Of a stretch of 64,000 bases of DNA, positions 49,865 through 62,477 are shown piece after piece. The notes beneath the pieces are model-generated. The model was not told the origin of the DNA. It was given only the letters and a program-made list of their open reading frames with translations, and made no database searches. The translations under genes and the position numbers were made by a program. The DNA is from Piper betle. Its lineage: Eukaryota; Streptophyta; Magnoliopsida; Piperales; Piperaceae. Position 1 is the first letter of the stretch. Every line of letters starts with the position of its first letter. The DNA is taken from contig JAURVB010009608.1 in NCBI GenBank assembly GCA_033002965.1, positions 124,001-188,000 of the forward strand, given 5' to 3'.

Positions 49865-52800
49865 TTAGGCTCTTTTCTATTCTGTATGTGCTCAACGTTT
49901 GAAGTGTTTGTTATTGCATGTTGACACCATATAAATTTGAGACTCTTCCCTCCATCTAAGCTGTAATCAAATTATTTAATCATCCAAAATGGTCGAAATC
50001 ATCATACACTTGGTAACTAGTAATTAGCCGACGCAACTGATCCCCCCTAAGTGCTTGAGCATTAGAACTTAGATTACTTGTTGATCATCAATATGCAAGG
50101 TTCTGGTTCCGCTTTGATTATTTTTGCTCCTTGCAACCAATAATCCCAAAACTCAAACATCTTACAAGCAAGCTTGAAAGAGATAGATGAACGGCCAACT
50201 ATATCATTCGCAAATCTCTGGATTCTGCAGTAAAATATACGCATATCTGCGCATAAAAAAATATCAAACCAACATGTAAATCCCTACAATTTTATCATAA
50301 GCATGGCATGTAGAACAAGAGTGTACGATACAAAAAATAAAAAAACTGCTGCCATCAGTTGCAGGTACAGCACCACAAATCACCGAACAAATTGCCGACA
50401 AGGGAAGATAATAATATTCTACAAACCAAATGTTTGAGAACAGCCCCGTACGTTCAACTCAGAGACTGACCAGGTATGACGTATATTCGTCGGAGTTCAA
50501 TTCAATTATATGAAAGAGGCTTTGGACCTTTGCTTATTTTGAGCCAATGAACTTTCGGTTTTGATTGAAGAATATCCGAGGGGAGCTCTGAAACGACAAA
50601 AATTGGGAGACAAGAAGAATATGGAAATGGGCCATTGTGTCTGCTTGATCATAGGACGCAGGCCCAATTGAAGATATTGTATAGTGGGCTCCCTAAGTCG
50701 AGCGTCGGTCGTGGGCCGTTTCCCATGACCCAGAGCATTTAACAGATGTATAAAACTATGTGATGCCAACGGATTAAAAGTTCATTTCAAAATAAATAAA
50801 AAAATATTACTACCATGCATGCTATAAGATCTTAGAACTAAGTAACGATGAAGACTCGGTCTCCATCTGACATGTTGAATTTGCTTATTGAGAATGTTCA
50901 AATATCAGTAGTTTCATTGGTGTTAGCATCGCCTTTAGTGAATGTCATCATGTTTAATGCTGATTGGGTCTTAACGTAATTGCAATTGCTTGGTGTTGGG
51001 TCTTGTTGGCAGATTGTCTTTCATATGTACGGCGAAGCATGCAACTACTGTTTTTGCTATTGGTTCCGATAATATGTATGCTTGGGCTAAACATCAGGTG
51101 CCCTACCTGAAGAGTGCTTTAAGATCAATAATATAGCTTCTTGAGTCGTTCAAATTGAATCGCATGGATATTGACAATGAAGATCATTTATCGCTGGTCG
51201 TCTGGTACTCGTATGATCTAATAATCCTGTCTTTTGGGTATGGTCAGATTTTGATTATGAAAGGTGACCGCCAGCATGGGGTCCTTTTTGCAGCAACTGG
51301 AGTTATTTCGGTTGGTGCTACAATGAATGCTAACTCGGTGCTCGCGAAATATGTGGTGATGTTTTATACGTACATCTTGCGGATTGAGCAATAAAATAAG
51401 CATGTGTAGAACTTGGAAATAGGTCAGCACAGTCCTGCTCCCAGGAAGTCTTAAGTGGGAATTGCGTAGAAAAAGAAAAACGCTTGTGTGAGAATCATAC
51501 ACCATAGAGTTTGCTTAGAATAATTGTTCTCAAAGCCTTGAACCATGAACTGGGTTAGCGACTCGTGCAAACAAATGGAATCCTCTTTTTTTGTTATTCT
51601 CACAAGCTAACAAGTGATATTCTTTATGAAAGTAGAAGGGGAGCGAGATCGCTTACAAAGCATCGATTGGTGTCGTTAGTGTCACCAAAAGTAAGCAACC
51701 ATACCGGAAAACTGCGAAAGTCGGCACTTTCACCTCCATTTTACCAACTCTTATTCCCCCATTTCTGTTTGTTTAGTGGCTTTTCTGAAGAGTGCGCTTG
51801 AAAGATCAGGGATAAGAAATGGCAAGCAAGCGCCTTTTTTCTCAACAATCCCTGTGAGGGATTAAATTAATGGGAACACAATCTTCGAATCTTTCTCGTG
51901 TTTTACCAACCCTTTGGAGCTTCCACAACGCAGTCAAACAAGTTTCAAATTAAAGTTGGTGAGTTGTAACCGTCCATTGTCTTTATTTTGGGTCATAGAT
52001 TTTTGGCAACACGCATAAGAACCAGAAGATGACGATTAGTATCTCAAAACGGTATATATTAAACAATGTATGCTAGCAACAGGAAAAACTCATTCATGGC
52101 TATTATTCACCAGAGATAACAATGACTTTATCACGAGTATGTGAATAGAGGACATTTACCACCAATGCTATGGATTAACAAGTAAGCTTGTGGCAAAACC
52201 AAATCACGTTGTATGTTTGTTCGAAGAAAAAAGGCTTCGTATTCCAAAACTTGAAGAAGATTCTACTTCTCTAGACAACTTAGTGCTTCATTTGTACTTA
52301 TTAAAAATGGCTAGAGGTCGGTTGGCACCCGGTATGATGGGGTGCCTAAACATATTGACCTCTAGTCTCTGGATTGGAAGAAGCTGTTGCAATAGGAGAA
52401 TGTCCGAGTAAATCAAACTGCATTAGAGCATTTTTTTTAATACCTAACCTCAACTTGTCTTCTGTTTTCCCCATACATTTAAGAAAACCCAAAATGAAGC
52501 ATAAACATGGGAAAGCAACTGACACCAACAGAAAAAAACGAACAGCGACTACCACACTCACTTTGACAGATTGTATGAGCATGACAAGCATTTGAAAGAT
52601 AACGAAACGAAATAGACAGACTACGCACATTAAGTCGTCCAATCCTTCACCAAATTGCTCCCCACCATTTTCACATCAGATTATCAATCACAATCAAAAT
52701 GGAGGTAAAGGTAAAGGCTTTGCATACCTGAATGATAAATCGGAAGCACAACCAGAATTGCATTGCAAATGGGAGATGATGGTGAAGAAGATGATGATAA

Positions 52801-53335
52801 TAATAATAATAATAATAATAATAATAGTAATAGTAATAATAATAGATAGCATAATTGAAGAACAATGTATGAAATGATAAACACAAGAGATACATTAAAA
52901 TACCCATTTACCAAACCTCCTTGAATTCCCCCTGCTACTGCTATAGGAGGAGTAGTAGTACATTTCTCCTGCAGATCCTTGGGAAGGAGGGGGCCAGCTT
53001 ATTCACAACTCTGATTATCCATAAACTAAGGAAGATAAGATCATCATCATGTGATCCATAATAAACTCCACCATATCCTTTTTTCAATCTTTGTCCCTTC
53101 CCACCTCTCTCACTTACTATTCCATGAAAATACCCATTAACAGAGAAGACCAACCAGCATTTGAGCAAAGCCAAGCCATTCTTGTGCAAGCTGCTCAAAC
53201 TCATATTGGAGATGACACACACAAGGCCAAGGGGGAGGTTAACAGGGAAGAAGCCATGGCCGGCTAAATAAAATTGAATTTGTTTGACCATCACTTCCAA
53301 ACCGGATTAAAATTGTGTAATCCATCTTAAAAGAA
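49865..53335. other. Intergenic and LRX 3' side, no gene recognised
   Basis: Several short frames on both strands without family motifs. The last few hundred bases (52.9-53.3 kb) are presumably the 3' UTR of the LRX gene. A TAA/ATA microsatellite lies at 52791-52848. A mildly GC-rich patch at 51.0-51.4 kb has a 79-codon frame that I do not recognise. Confidence 0.4.
52791..52848 (+). repeat. ATA/GAT trinucleotide microsatellite
   Basis: About 18 units of AAT with GAT units at the left and TAG interruptions at the right. On the minus strand it translates to runs of Tyr or Leu, which is chance. Confidence 0.85.
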
Positions 53336-55300
53336 TCAATAGTAGAATGGTGGTGGAGGCGGTGACGCATAAGACACCCCCACCACCGGCGGCAATGGCC
53401 CTTCGTACCCTGGGGACGGCGGAGGTGGTGTTGGTGGTGGTGGCGGCGGCGGCGACTCTTCTGGAGGGGGTTCGATGCAGGGCGGGGGCGGAGGAGGGGA
53501 GTTGGGCGGCGGAGAGGGTGGTGGAGGAGGCGGAGGAAGGTAAAAGGGTGGAGGTGGAGGATGCGAAGTTGGAGGCGGATGGGGTGGCGGGTGTGAAGGA
53601 GGAGGCGGAGGAAGGTAAAAGGGTGGAGGAGGTGAATTTGGAGGCGGGTGTGAAGGAGGCGGCGGCGGGTGGTGGTGATAGGGAGGTGGCGGTGAGTGGG
53701 GGTGGTATGGGGGTGGCGGCGAGAAGTGTTTGGGCGGCGGAGGAGGGCTTGGTGGCGGAGGCGGCGGGGATCGGACGCAGTAGGTGGGGGAAGGCGGCGG
53801 TGGTGAAGGGGATGGCTGTGGCGGAGAGGGAGGCGGTGGAGATGGCGACGGTGGAGGCGGAGATGGTGGTGGTGGAGAAGGCGGAGGTGGGGATGGAGGC
53901 GGCGGGGATGGCGGTGGTGGAGAAGGCGGAGGTGGGGATGGAGGCGGCGGGGATGGCGGCGGCGGAGGAGACGGAGAAGGCGGCGGTGGCGGCGGTGGAG
54001 GGGGTGGCGGCGGCGGAGGTGGCGGAGGCGGAGGGGGAAGAGATGGAGCGGGTTGATGCGGCGGCGGTGGCGGAGGAGGAGACGGCGGCGGTGGCGGCGG
54101 CAACGCCGGCACAAAAGGCTTACAACGGAAAGAACCACAGTGGACCGGCGGCCGAGCCGAGAAGGCCTTGCATTGATGCGGCGGCCGCTGGGCCGGCCGG
54201 CCGCGCAAGCAGTTCCTCCGATCCGAGAAATCCGGCAGGCGCAAGCACCCCGGCGGCTCGCCGGAAAAGAAGTTGCCGGAGATGGTGAAGTTGAGAAGAT
54301 GCGGCAATAGGCAAATGCTGGTCGGGATCTCGCCGGCGAGCTGGTTGTAGGCGACATTGAACTGCTCCAAACTCGTCATCCCCCCGATCTCCTCCGGTAT
54401 CGTCCCTACGATCTCGTTGAAGCTGAGATCAAGCACGGTGAGGCTCTTGAGCCGGCCGATCTCTGCCGGGAAACAAGACCGGAGACCGTTGTTCATGAGG
54501 ATGATCTCGTTGAGCGTCGCCGACATGTTGCCGAGGCTCGCCGGCACGCAGCCCCGGAGCGGATTGTGCGCGGCGACGATGACGGAGACCGGCGAGTTCC
54601 CGACATTGTCGGGCAGGTCGGAAGAGAAACGGTTGTGGTTGATGAAGATGGCGTCCAGGTCCTTATCGAAGAGCGCCGGCGGGACGCCGCCCTCGAACTC
54701 GTTGAAGCGAACGTCGAGGTACTTAAGAGAAGGCAGGCCGATGACCACCGCCGGGAACTTTCCGGCGAACCGGTTGTTGCTGATGTCGAGCTCGTAGAGA
54801 AGCCTAAGCTTGCGAAACGACTTGGGCACGACCCCGCAGAATCGGTTGGAATTGAGGTGGAGCAGCGCAAGGTCGACAAGGAGGCCAAGCTCCTCGGGGA
54901 GGTAGCCGGCAATGTCGCCGTGGTTGAGGTCAATGCCAGCGACGGTTTGGACGGAGGGATCGTCGAGCGCCTGGGAACAGAAGACGCCGGTGTAGTTGCA
55001 GACGTCGGGGCCGGACCAGTCGCTGGTGAGGCGCAAAGGGTCGGAGACTATAGCCAGCTTCCAAGCCTGGAGCGCGACGTAGGCGTCGCGGAGGCGGGGG
55101 TTGGGGAAGACGAGGGAGGGGTCGACGGTGACGTTCTCGCCGCGGCCGCCGTCGGAGTCGCGGTAGGAGAGGAGCTGCCGCCGGCGGATGAGCTGGGTCT
55201 CGGCGTCGGTGAGGCCGAGCGTGGGAATAGCTCCGGCGGGGAAGGCAGCGGCGGCGGCGAGGTAGAGTAGGAGGAGGAGGACGTGCCGGGCGACGGCCAT
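53336..55300 (-). CDS. Leucine-rich repeat extensin (LRX), intronless, intact
   Basis: The single open frame has 654 residues. Residues 1 to about 24 are a signal peptide (LLLLLYLAAAAAF). The LRX N-terminal domain follows (DAYVALQAWKLAI, SDWSGPDVCNYTGVFC). Then come about ten leucine-rich repeats (for example LALLHLNSNRFCGVVP and LTVLDLSFNEIVGTIPEEIG). A Cys-rich hinge is at about 370-400, and the extensin tail is built of SPPPP and PPPSPPPP runs. It ends PLPPVVGVSYASPPPPPFYY, the typical end of vegetative LRX3/4/5 proteins. LRX proteins sit in the cell wall, bind RALF peptides through the LRR part and couple wall state to growth; the Hyp-glycosylated tail anchors them (known of the family). 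No frame break despite the repeats. The antisense frames of up to 313 codons are products of the GGC-rich complement. Confidence 0.95.
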   Translation of the reverse strand: MAVARHVLLLLLYLAAAAAFPAGAIPTLGLTDAETQLIRRRQLLSYRDSDGGRGENVTVDPSLVFPNPRLRDAYVALQAWKLAIVSDPLRLTSDWSGPDVCNYTGVFCSQALDDPSVQTVAGIDLNHGDIAGYLPEELGLLVDLALLHLNSNRFCGVVPKSFRKLRLLYELDISNNRFAGKFPAVVIGLPSLKYLDVRFNEFEGGVPPALFDKDLDAIFINHNRFSSDLPDNVGNSPVSVIVAAHNPLRGCVPASLGNMSATLNEIILMNNGLRSCFPAEIGRLKSLTVLDLSFNEIVGTIPEEIGGMTSLEQFNVAYNQLAGEIPTSICLLPHLLNFTISGNFFSGEPPGCLRLPDFSDRRNCLRGRPAQRPPHQCKAFSARPPVHCGSFRCKPFVPALPPPPPPSPPPPPPPHQPAPSLPPPPPPPPPPPPPPPPPPPPSPSPPPPPSPPPPSPPPPSPPPPSPPPPSPPPPSPPPPSPPPPSPSPPPPSPPQPSPSPPPPSPTYCVRSPPPPPPSPPPPPKHFSPPPPYHPHSPPPPYHHHPPPPPSHPPPNSPPPPFYLPPPPPSHPPPHPPPTSHPPPPPFYLPPPPPPPSPPPNSPPPPPPCIEPPPEESPPPPPPPTPPPPSPGYEGPLPPVVGVSYASPPPPPFYY

Positions 55301-55658
55301 GGCATGGGAGACAGGGTAGGGTTGAGGAGGAGGGATGTTAGAGGGGGATAAGAGGTGGCATGCGCCGGGCTCAAGCCCACCACATCAGTACTGTGCTAAC
55401 AGTCTCTCTATGCCAAATGCTCTTTTTTATCCTTAGCCTCCAACGCTTTTAGATAATTTGACAGGCAATTGGCCGATTACCAAATGCGAGCAGACCATGA
55501 AACTGTCTATTAACCTCTTTCATTAGGGCTTACTTAATCACCCCGCTGAGACGAAGGGAGCGGCCAATGATGATGGCATGTCAAAGCCTCACGCGGAGAA
55601 AGGAGGCGCTCGACGTCGGACGGAGGCAAGAGCGGGTCCCCCACCCCCAGATTGTAAG

Positions 55659-55725
55659 CACGTGAGTGGGCCCACTAGTGTCACGTCCCCGCATGGCTGG
55701 ACCGTCGGCGCTCCTCCTTCACGTG
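55659..55725 (-). promoter_or_regulatory. G-boxes and TCP-like site in the LRX promoter
   Basis: CACGTG stands at 55659-55664 and again at 55720-55725, with the palindrome GTGGGCCCAC at 55666-55675. They lie about 360-425 bases upstream of the LRX start. G-boxes bind bZIP/bHLH factors and GGGCCCAC-type words bind TCP factors (known). Their use for this gene is inference. No clear TATA box was found nearer the start. Confidence 0.45.
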
Positions 55726-58700
55726 ACGGCACCGTCAACTCACCGTCTCTCCACTTTTAATAACCTCCCTCTCATATTCCTAAGAATGTCAATATCAACT
55801 AAGACTAAAACTAACGAGCGCTGCCACGCTCGCTCATCGCCATTTCAACTCTGCCCTTACCAACGCTGGAACCATGGACGCGGCTGTGCACTTGAGATTG
55901 CGGCTCCACCACCATCTACATTTATTTATGGTGTGCTCCATCGGTAGCTTAGGATTTCTATGACAGTCGGGCCCAGGGAAAAATGTTGTAAACAGCACCA
56001 CTAACAAACTCGGAATGATCACATCCATTGTCAACTACTCCACGTGTTTGATCTTGTTATAGCCACAAAAAATGGCTTATTTTAAACCCACTTGCTCGGC
56101 AAATTCAGTTCAATGGTATTAATCAGGATCAGTTTGTGAATAAATCCATGCATGCCTCTTGAGAGATGGTTATAAAGTGACACCGTAAATCCGATAAACA
56201 ACAATAACTGCATCCACACCAAAACTGGTTGGACTTGCAGGTGTCGGTCGTGCGCACCACGTTTACGCTGCATGTGAAGGTAAAGTGCGAGATGGCAAGC
56301 TCACGGGTTTCCCTGTTTTTGCCGGTTCTATATGGGGTCCACATTTTGGTTAGAAATTTAGCGGTTTGAATAATCAAATATTATAACGGAAATTACGGGG
56401 GTGAGATTCCGAAATTTTAGGGCCGTAAGTGGAGGTTAATGAGGAAGTGACGAGACTTTTTCTTGCTTTGTCGGCAGCATATATAAAATAAGAAGGTATA
56501 TCCGCTATACTTGGCTAATTGATTAATTAATTCCTAACTACCTGATTACGTTATGTTTATTTACTTTACTTGGTCTGATGTCAACATTATTCGCATTGAT
56601 GCATTACACGTTGTTCGAGTGATTCAAAGATCATACCTTAGAGTTTGTTTAATCTCATTTGATTTGCCATATATGTATTGATTGATGTTTTGCTCCATGC
56701 CAAGATTGATTTGTTATTACATATTTGCAGTCATGGGCACATTGGGCAGTAAGGAATTTACTTGTCCCATTACTCCAAAAGCTATCATTTACAATTATTC
56801 CACAGTGGCATAAAAATGATGATGATCAATAAATTGAACTAAGCTTCCTGTTTTGCAATGACGGTGTTATGAATGATCCGGTGCAATAGCAACATAATAT
56901 GCTCATCCAACATATACTTACGCACAAATAATACTTTCTTCTATTTTCAAGAAGCCTACGCCTGTCCACTCACCAAGCTAATTAATACTCCAGATAAATT
57001 TCGTTTTTGCCCAACACAAAGGCAAAGATCATTTAGCTCAAGTGGCTGTCATATCTCCAAAACTAACACTATTATGGTGCACATTTCTTCTCGGGCTTTG
57101 TAAGAGGAAAATGCATCTTCTTGCAACTGTTGGCATTCTCGGCTACAAATATAAATACCCGAAGGATATAAACTAACATGCTAACTTGCCTATGATGTCT
57201 GCTAGCTAGCACACGTACAGTAAGAAAAATATTGCGTTGCTAGAGTGTGATGTCTGCTCATTTTCAGTGAAGAATAGGCAGGCGTATTCGTTGCTAGAAA
57301 TGGTGTATGGTGTGGCAATTAAACCCGCACGAATATATGACGCCCGTCCATACTTTGCGGTAACCATATCCATTCATGTGAGGTGGGACAAAAGAAGATA
57401 TTGGAGCGGTTGGGTGTGGGCATTATTAGATGGGAAGTTAAGTTTGTGAGTAATGGGTGTTGGGATCTCCATCGAAAGAAGAAAGATTATAAAACAAGGT
57501 GAGGTGGAGAGAATAATATGAAGTCAGGTTCATGTGGGGGAGACAAGGAGATAGCAATCCACACGCGCAGCTGATGAACCCGAATAAGCTTACCATTAAC
57601 GCTACACACTATCATGAGAGGGAAGATCCTCTGGCCGTGTGTCCTTGTGGAGTAGTTTGTTTACTCTTTGAGAATCAAAGTCTCATCCTTGTGTTGGCCA
57701 ATTGCAGTAGCCTAGAGTTGATTGGATGTCCTCATTATTTTGGCACCTTAGTTTTAGAAACGATAGTAAAACAAGTTGATACTATAGAGTTAATGGTCTT
57801 CTTGATCACGATAGTTTTGTCATAACTATGGTGCTGTTGTAAAATAGTGTCCAAAATTAGATTGTACATAGACTAGCCAATCTTCCTCCGAGCTCTGTTA
57901 TAAAATCCAAGCTCTTTTATATTACTTTGTATTTTGCCCTGTAAAAAAAAACTAGTGTAAAAGGAGTTTATGTTTGTTTTCCCAAGCAAAACAAGTTCAT
58001 GCTGTTCCAATCTGTTGGCGCGTTTGTATTTTATGGCTACACCCACAACCCACCAAAAGAAATAACGTTGTTTAAGAGATAAGAAGAGGTCAAAGCTTTA
58101 TCTACATCAAATTCTTCCTAATCTCGTATGTTGAGATTAAAAGGGATATCTCCACTTATCTCTAACTTATTATTATCAAGATCCTTCACTCCAAAAACAC
58201 ACTCGGTGACATCAAAAAGAGAAAAAGGACAATATAGGCTGTGAAATTGGTCCTTGTGACAATGATGTTTTTATTTTTATTACCTTCGATCTAGGTTTTA
58301 TCTATTTATTTAGTCTAATTTATTTACTGATTTATTTCATTCTACACAATCTTATATTGCCGGTAAGTATAAGAAGCCCATTAGGGTCATGGGTTTGGAT
58401 AATAAGCCCATGATGGTACTGGGTGTTGAAAGTTGGGCTATCGTCTGTAGACGTAGTCCACTAGGGTTTTTATAAAGCAAGAAGATGGCCTGAGGGTACC
58501 CGGATTAAAGTTTTAGTCCTAACTATTCGTGTAATTATGAATGATCAAGACGTGGTCACTCGCTCTAAGGGTGCCCTCATGCCCTCTTCTTACAAAGAGT
58601 ATTTAACTATATAATTTGAAATACTTAAGGAATAAAAATATAATAGTTTATTGTAATTGTTGTCTATTATTCTTATCCTTTATTCAAGGAAGCTGAGAAA

Positions 58701-59466
58701 CTGACCAAAGTCCAAAGTACCCATTTTAATCCTCAAATTTCTCCTTGAGCCACTAAGTTTATTAATTTGCACCCCATTGACAAGGTTAGGGATTTGTTAT
58801 AACAAGTGTTACAACAAACTTGTTGCAACAATTATATAATTGGCTTAAATCTTCTTAATTGGGGTGTTTAAAAATTTAAATGTAATAATTACATTAATCT
58901 CCTTCAATTAAAAAAATTTAACCAATCATACCAATACTATAACGAGTTTATGTGTAGCACTTATTACAGCCAACCCCTAGTCCATTGACAAATCCTAAAC
59001 ATTAAACATTGGTTTATCACATACACATTAAACGAAGAGGTTGAATGGAGACAACGGAGTCATTGAACGTCCCTAAAAGCAATCACACGTTGATGAGGAT
59101 GGAGAACAACAGTTGGGCATCCAATAGGCATTTGGCAGGCGAAGTCCATGGAAAAAACAATATAATATTAACATTGAACAATTAGTTCTCGGCTTGTTTT
59201 GACAAGAAGTTCAGATACAATATGATTCTAAATAATCTCAACCAGAGCTGTTCCAAAGTTAGAAGATAAACCTCAGTCCTCAGACATCTTATTCCACTAT
59301 GATTGTGGATTGCAGACCTGGATTATCAATTCAAAAGCCAACCGGATTTGATTGCAACAGAAGCCAACTATCAAGATTCAAGGCTCCTAATTCTGAGCAA
59401 GAAGGGGAATGTCAAATAACACGTCCAATTTGATCCACATCGTGGCTGGGAACACTTAATACAAAG
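55726..59466. other. Intergenic between LRX and the SDH6-like gene
   Basis: No open frame with family motifs. AT content rises again after about 56.4 kb. A stretch near 58.35-58.6 kb has words repeated within it (AAGCCCATTAGGGTCATGGG, AAGCCCATGATGG) that resemble plant repeat DNA, but no termini could be defined. Confidence 0.4.
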
Positions 59467-61607
59467 TTACTCTTCGCACTTCTTCCACCAATCCAAATAT
59501 TTCATCTGGGCATCCATGGTGTCAAGCCTGTAGATCCGTGTCCAGTGACTAGCGATCTCTTGCGCAAATGTCCAACCAAACACCGCTCCAGCTCCAAGAG
59601 CCAAAACTGCACCTGCAATACCAAGATATTCAATTCTCCCTCACTGACTCTATCATGCGATTAAAAACTAAACCAACTTCACTAAAAAACTACAAGAATT
59701 TTCCACAGTAGGTCATTGTTTATCTCTCTCCAAACGAGACAAGACATCACATAAGACAATCATTTACAACCCGTATTTGCATATACAACGGCACACGCCA
59801 CATAGCTCTTTATACTCACAATGAGGCATAGACAAACATAAGTCACCCAAAAATATGAAACAAATATTTTAAAGTAAATAGAAATATGCTCCATGCAACT
59901 ATGACTAGCTGTGGTTGAGTGGAAACAGTACTCGCAAAGAGTAAAGTTTTATATGCAACATGATCCAGACTCCACCACCAAACAAATGGCGCCTGGCTCA
60001 GGGTTCGGGCCTTCAACAGGCCTGTAACTAGTAGGAAGGGAAAGACAGGAACCACAGGGACTCCAGATAGTTACGACGAAGATTTTTCTACAACTTTGTT
60101 AGCTAGTCAAAAACTTAAATAGGAGCAGCGTTGAGATCTCATGCACACAAGTAGTATTAGCATTTGAACAAAGGCTTAAAGAAATTCAATGGGCAGTCAA
60201 GGAAAATAAAAGACAAACTATACATAATTTAGGTTTAACATGTGTAAAGTAAGTTCCTAAGTACTTTAGGCGGATTAATCTGCGGCAAAATAGATATCAT
60301 AAATGTTTTTGATGATAAGAGAGTGTTTTGCCTACCTCACAATGCACCTCTATTCAAAAAGAAAAATAATAATATTGAGAAGAAGTTAGCAACATACCAT
60401 GAGGGCTCTTCGAATATTTCAAAGCCAACCTGCTGTTGAGACCGCACCAACAGTACTTCCATACCCAGAAAATTTAGACACATCTCGAGCAGATTTCAGT
60501 TGTAAAGTTAAACACATCTCTAAAGACTTGTCTAGCAAGTTTAAACAGATATTGTATACAATATCTCAAGGAGGAAAACATATAATCCAACAAAATAAGT
60601 AATGTTTGCTATTTAGATCTCTTAATTTAGTGGTTAAATTGAATAAAAACGTTCAAACCAAATTATTGGCATCAATAAATAAGCTAACGTTTGCTTACTT
60701 TGAATGACACGTAAAAAAGAATAATCCAGTTTGACTATCTAACTCAACCTAATTAGAAAAGGTTCCCGGTAACCACAATAATCTCAGTCGCATTGTTTAA
60801 CATAGAATCATTACCGCCAACTTACTTGCTTTATCAAGCAACTTAACCCCGTTTGAATCAATAAATTGTGATAAGATTCAATTGTGTAGCACACATAGCC
60901 CAAGTTATCTTATGAAAATGACTACCCCAAAGATTGTACTTAAAAAACTAATTTCTTCCACGGCAACATATAATTGACAACACAACTAATATATGCATCA
61001 GATGACAAGGAAACCCTAATACACCTGTCAGTAATAACGTATATCACTTCACGAACCATTCAGTTTTTATAACCCAAACGCTATGCTCTGGAGGAATTAA
61101 ACACAAAGAAAAAAATTAAGTGAAAACAAAGTCAAGAAGCTAAATAATCTACTCACAGAACACCATACAAAAGCTCAACAATAGTTAATAATATATGGAC
61201 TAAATGAAAAATAAAAATAAAAACAAACAAAATTTCCTATTGATCAAACTCTTTAGGATCTAAACAAGGAAAAAAACTACAAAATTGACGCTCAATGGGC
61301 ACAGTACCAGATGTGTAACTGTAAATAGAACAGCATAAACTGCACAATACAAGATACGGAGCTCTAAGGATTGAAAAACACAACAATACACAGATCAAAA
61401 AGAAGCGGAAACTATGTACCGTGGGTCCGTGAACGGGGTCGGAAGCGATGAACTCCTCAACATTAGCAGCAGACCACTTGGCCAAAGGATTCTCAGGGAT
61501 AAGGAAGACATTTTTGTAATTATCCAGGAAAGCGAACCTCGCCCTCCAATACGCTTTCCAATCCGCCCAATACCCACCAGAAGCAGCCGACCCATCCCCT
61601 CAGCCAT
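59467..61607 (-). CDS. Succinate dehydrogenase subunit 6-like (complex II), frame broken
   Basis: Three exons: 61607-61420, 60499-60398 and 59612-59467. With two missing bases allowed for, they encode about 145 residues, the size of plant SDH6. Words in order: YWADWKAYWRARFAFLDNY, AKWSAANVEEFIASDPVHGP, LKSARDV, TVGAVSTA, ALKYSKSPHG|AVLALGAGAVFGWTFAQE and RLDTMDAQMKYLDWWKK. SDH6 is a small plant-specific subunit of mitochondrial complex II with a membrane-spanning part (known). Lesions: after ATGGCTGAG a run of four G (plus 61596-61599) should have five. One base is missing near GCAGGTTGG in exon 2. The acceptor of exon 2 seems to read TTTACAA|CTG. Both indels sit in homopolymers, so consensus error is possible. 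A real dead copy is the alternative. The SDH6 name rests on memory of the family. Confidence 0.65.
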
Positions 61608-62477
61608 GTTCACCTACACACAACACTGACCAATCAATAGGACGCCAAACTACATCAAACGCAGCAACAAAAAAACGATGGAATCAACCCAAAAATGCTC
61701 AGATCATGAAAAAATTGGTTGCAGACGATGAAACTCACGGATTTGGGAAGCCAAAGATGGTTGCTTTTTGCTACTTTCCGCCGCCGGTAACTGGGATGGT
61801 GATGGAGGGAGGCCTTGGTTTGAAGGGGCGGGAAGGAGAAGACTACTTTTGAAACTTCCTCGCGCTCTGATAGGTTATATTAAAATTGTACGAAACAAAT
61901 ATAAAAGTTTAGATTTAACGATTTTTATTTTTTATGTTTGGATGTTTAAAATTTAATCGAAGAAAATTTCAATTTTAATTAAAATAAATTCATATAAAAA
62001 TTTATGAAGTAATATTTTTTATAAAAAATAAAAAAATAGAAAAAAAAATTTAAAAGCGCATACACATGCACGTACATGTGGGAAAAAATATTTTATTTTT
62101 TTACTATTTAGACATATAAGGGATATTTTTAAAAATTTTATATTATTTTATTTTTATTTTATATAATTTTTTTTTTCATTTACATTATTTTTATGCCTTT
62201 GTGAAAAAAGAAATATAATTAAGTCGCTTTAGATAAGGTTGGAAAGACCAAGAAAAATTTTCACTTGTGTTTGTTTTGGGTTGGGTCAGGTAGGAAATAG
62301 GTGGAAAATATTTTTTACTAGTCTTTAGTCATATTTTTTATGGATGCATATAAATATGCACTGTTTTTTTTAAATATTAAATCAGATACTTTGGTTATAA
62401 GGATTATTGGATATAAAAAATTGAGAAGTATCTTAAAAGAAATAATGTAGGTATGGAAAAAGTGGAGGTAATGAGAT
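61608..62477. other. 5' side of the SDH6-like gene, then AT-rich spacer
   Basis: The first ~200 bases (CCGCCGCCGG near 61780) are the probable leader and promoter of the minus-strand gene. From 61.9 to 62.2 kb the DNA is extremely AT-rich. No gene was recognised. Confidence 0.4.

Noticed and set aside
52684..52914. Poly-Leu and poly-Tyr frames
   Set aside because: They are translations of the ATA microsatellite.
53784..54056. Gly-rich protein-like frame (GGGGDGGGG)
   Set aside because: It is the antisense of the LRX Pro tail, not a glycine-rich cell-wall protein gene.
53347..54288. 313-codon open frame antisense to LRX
   Set aside because: It is the complement of Pro codons (GGN/GCG-rich) and has no start context, domain or family. 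Long stop-free frames are expected opposite CCN repeats.
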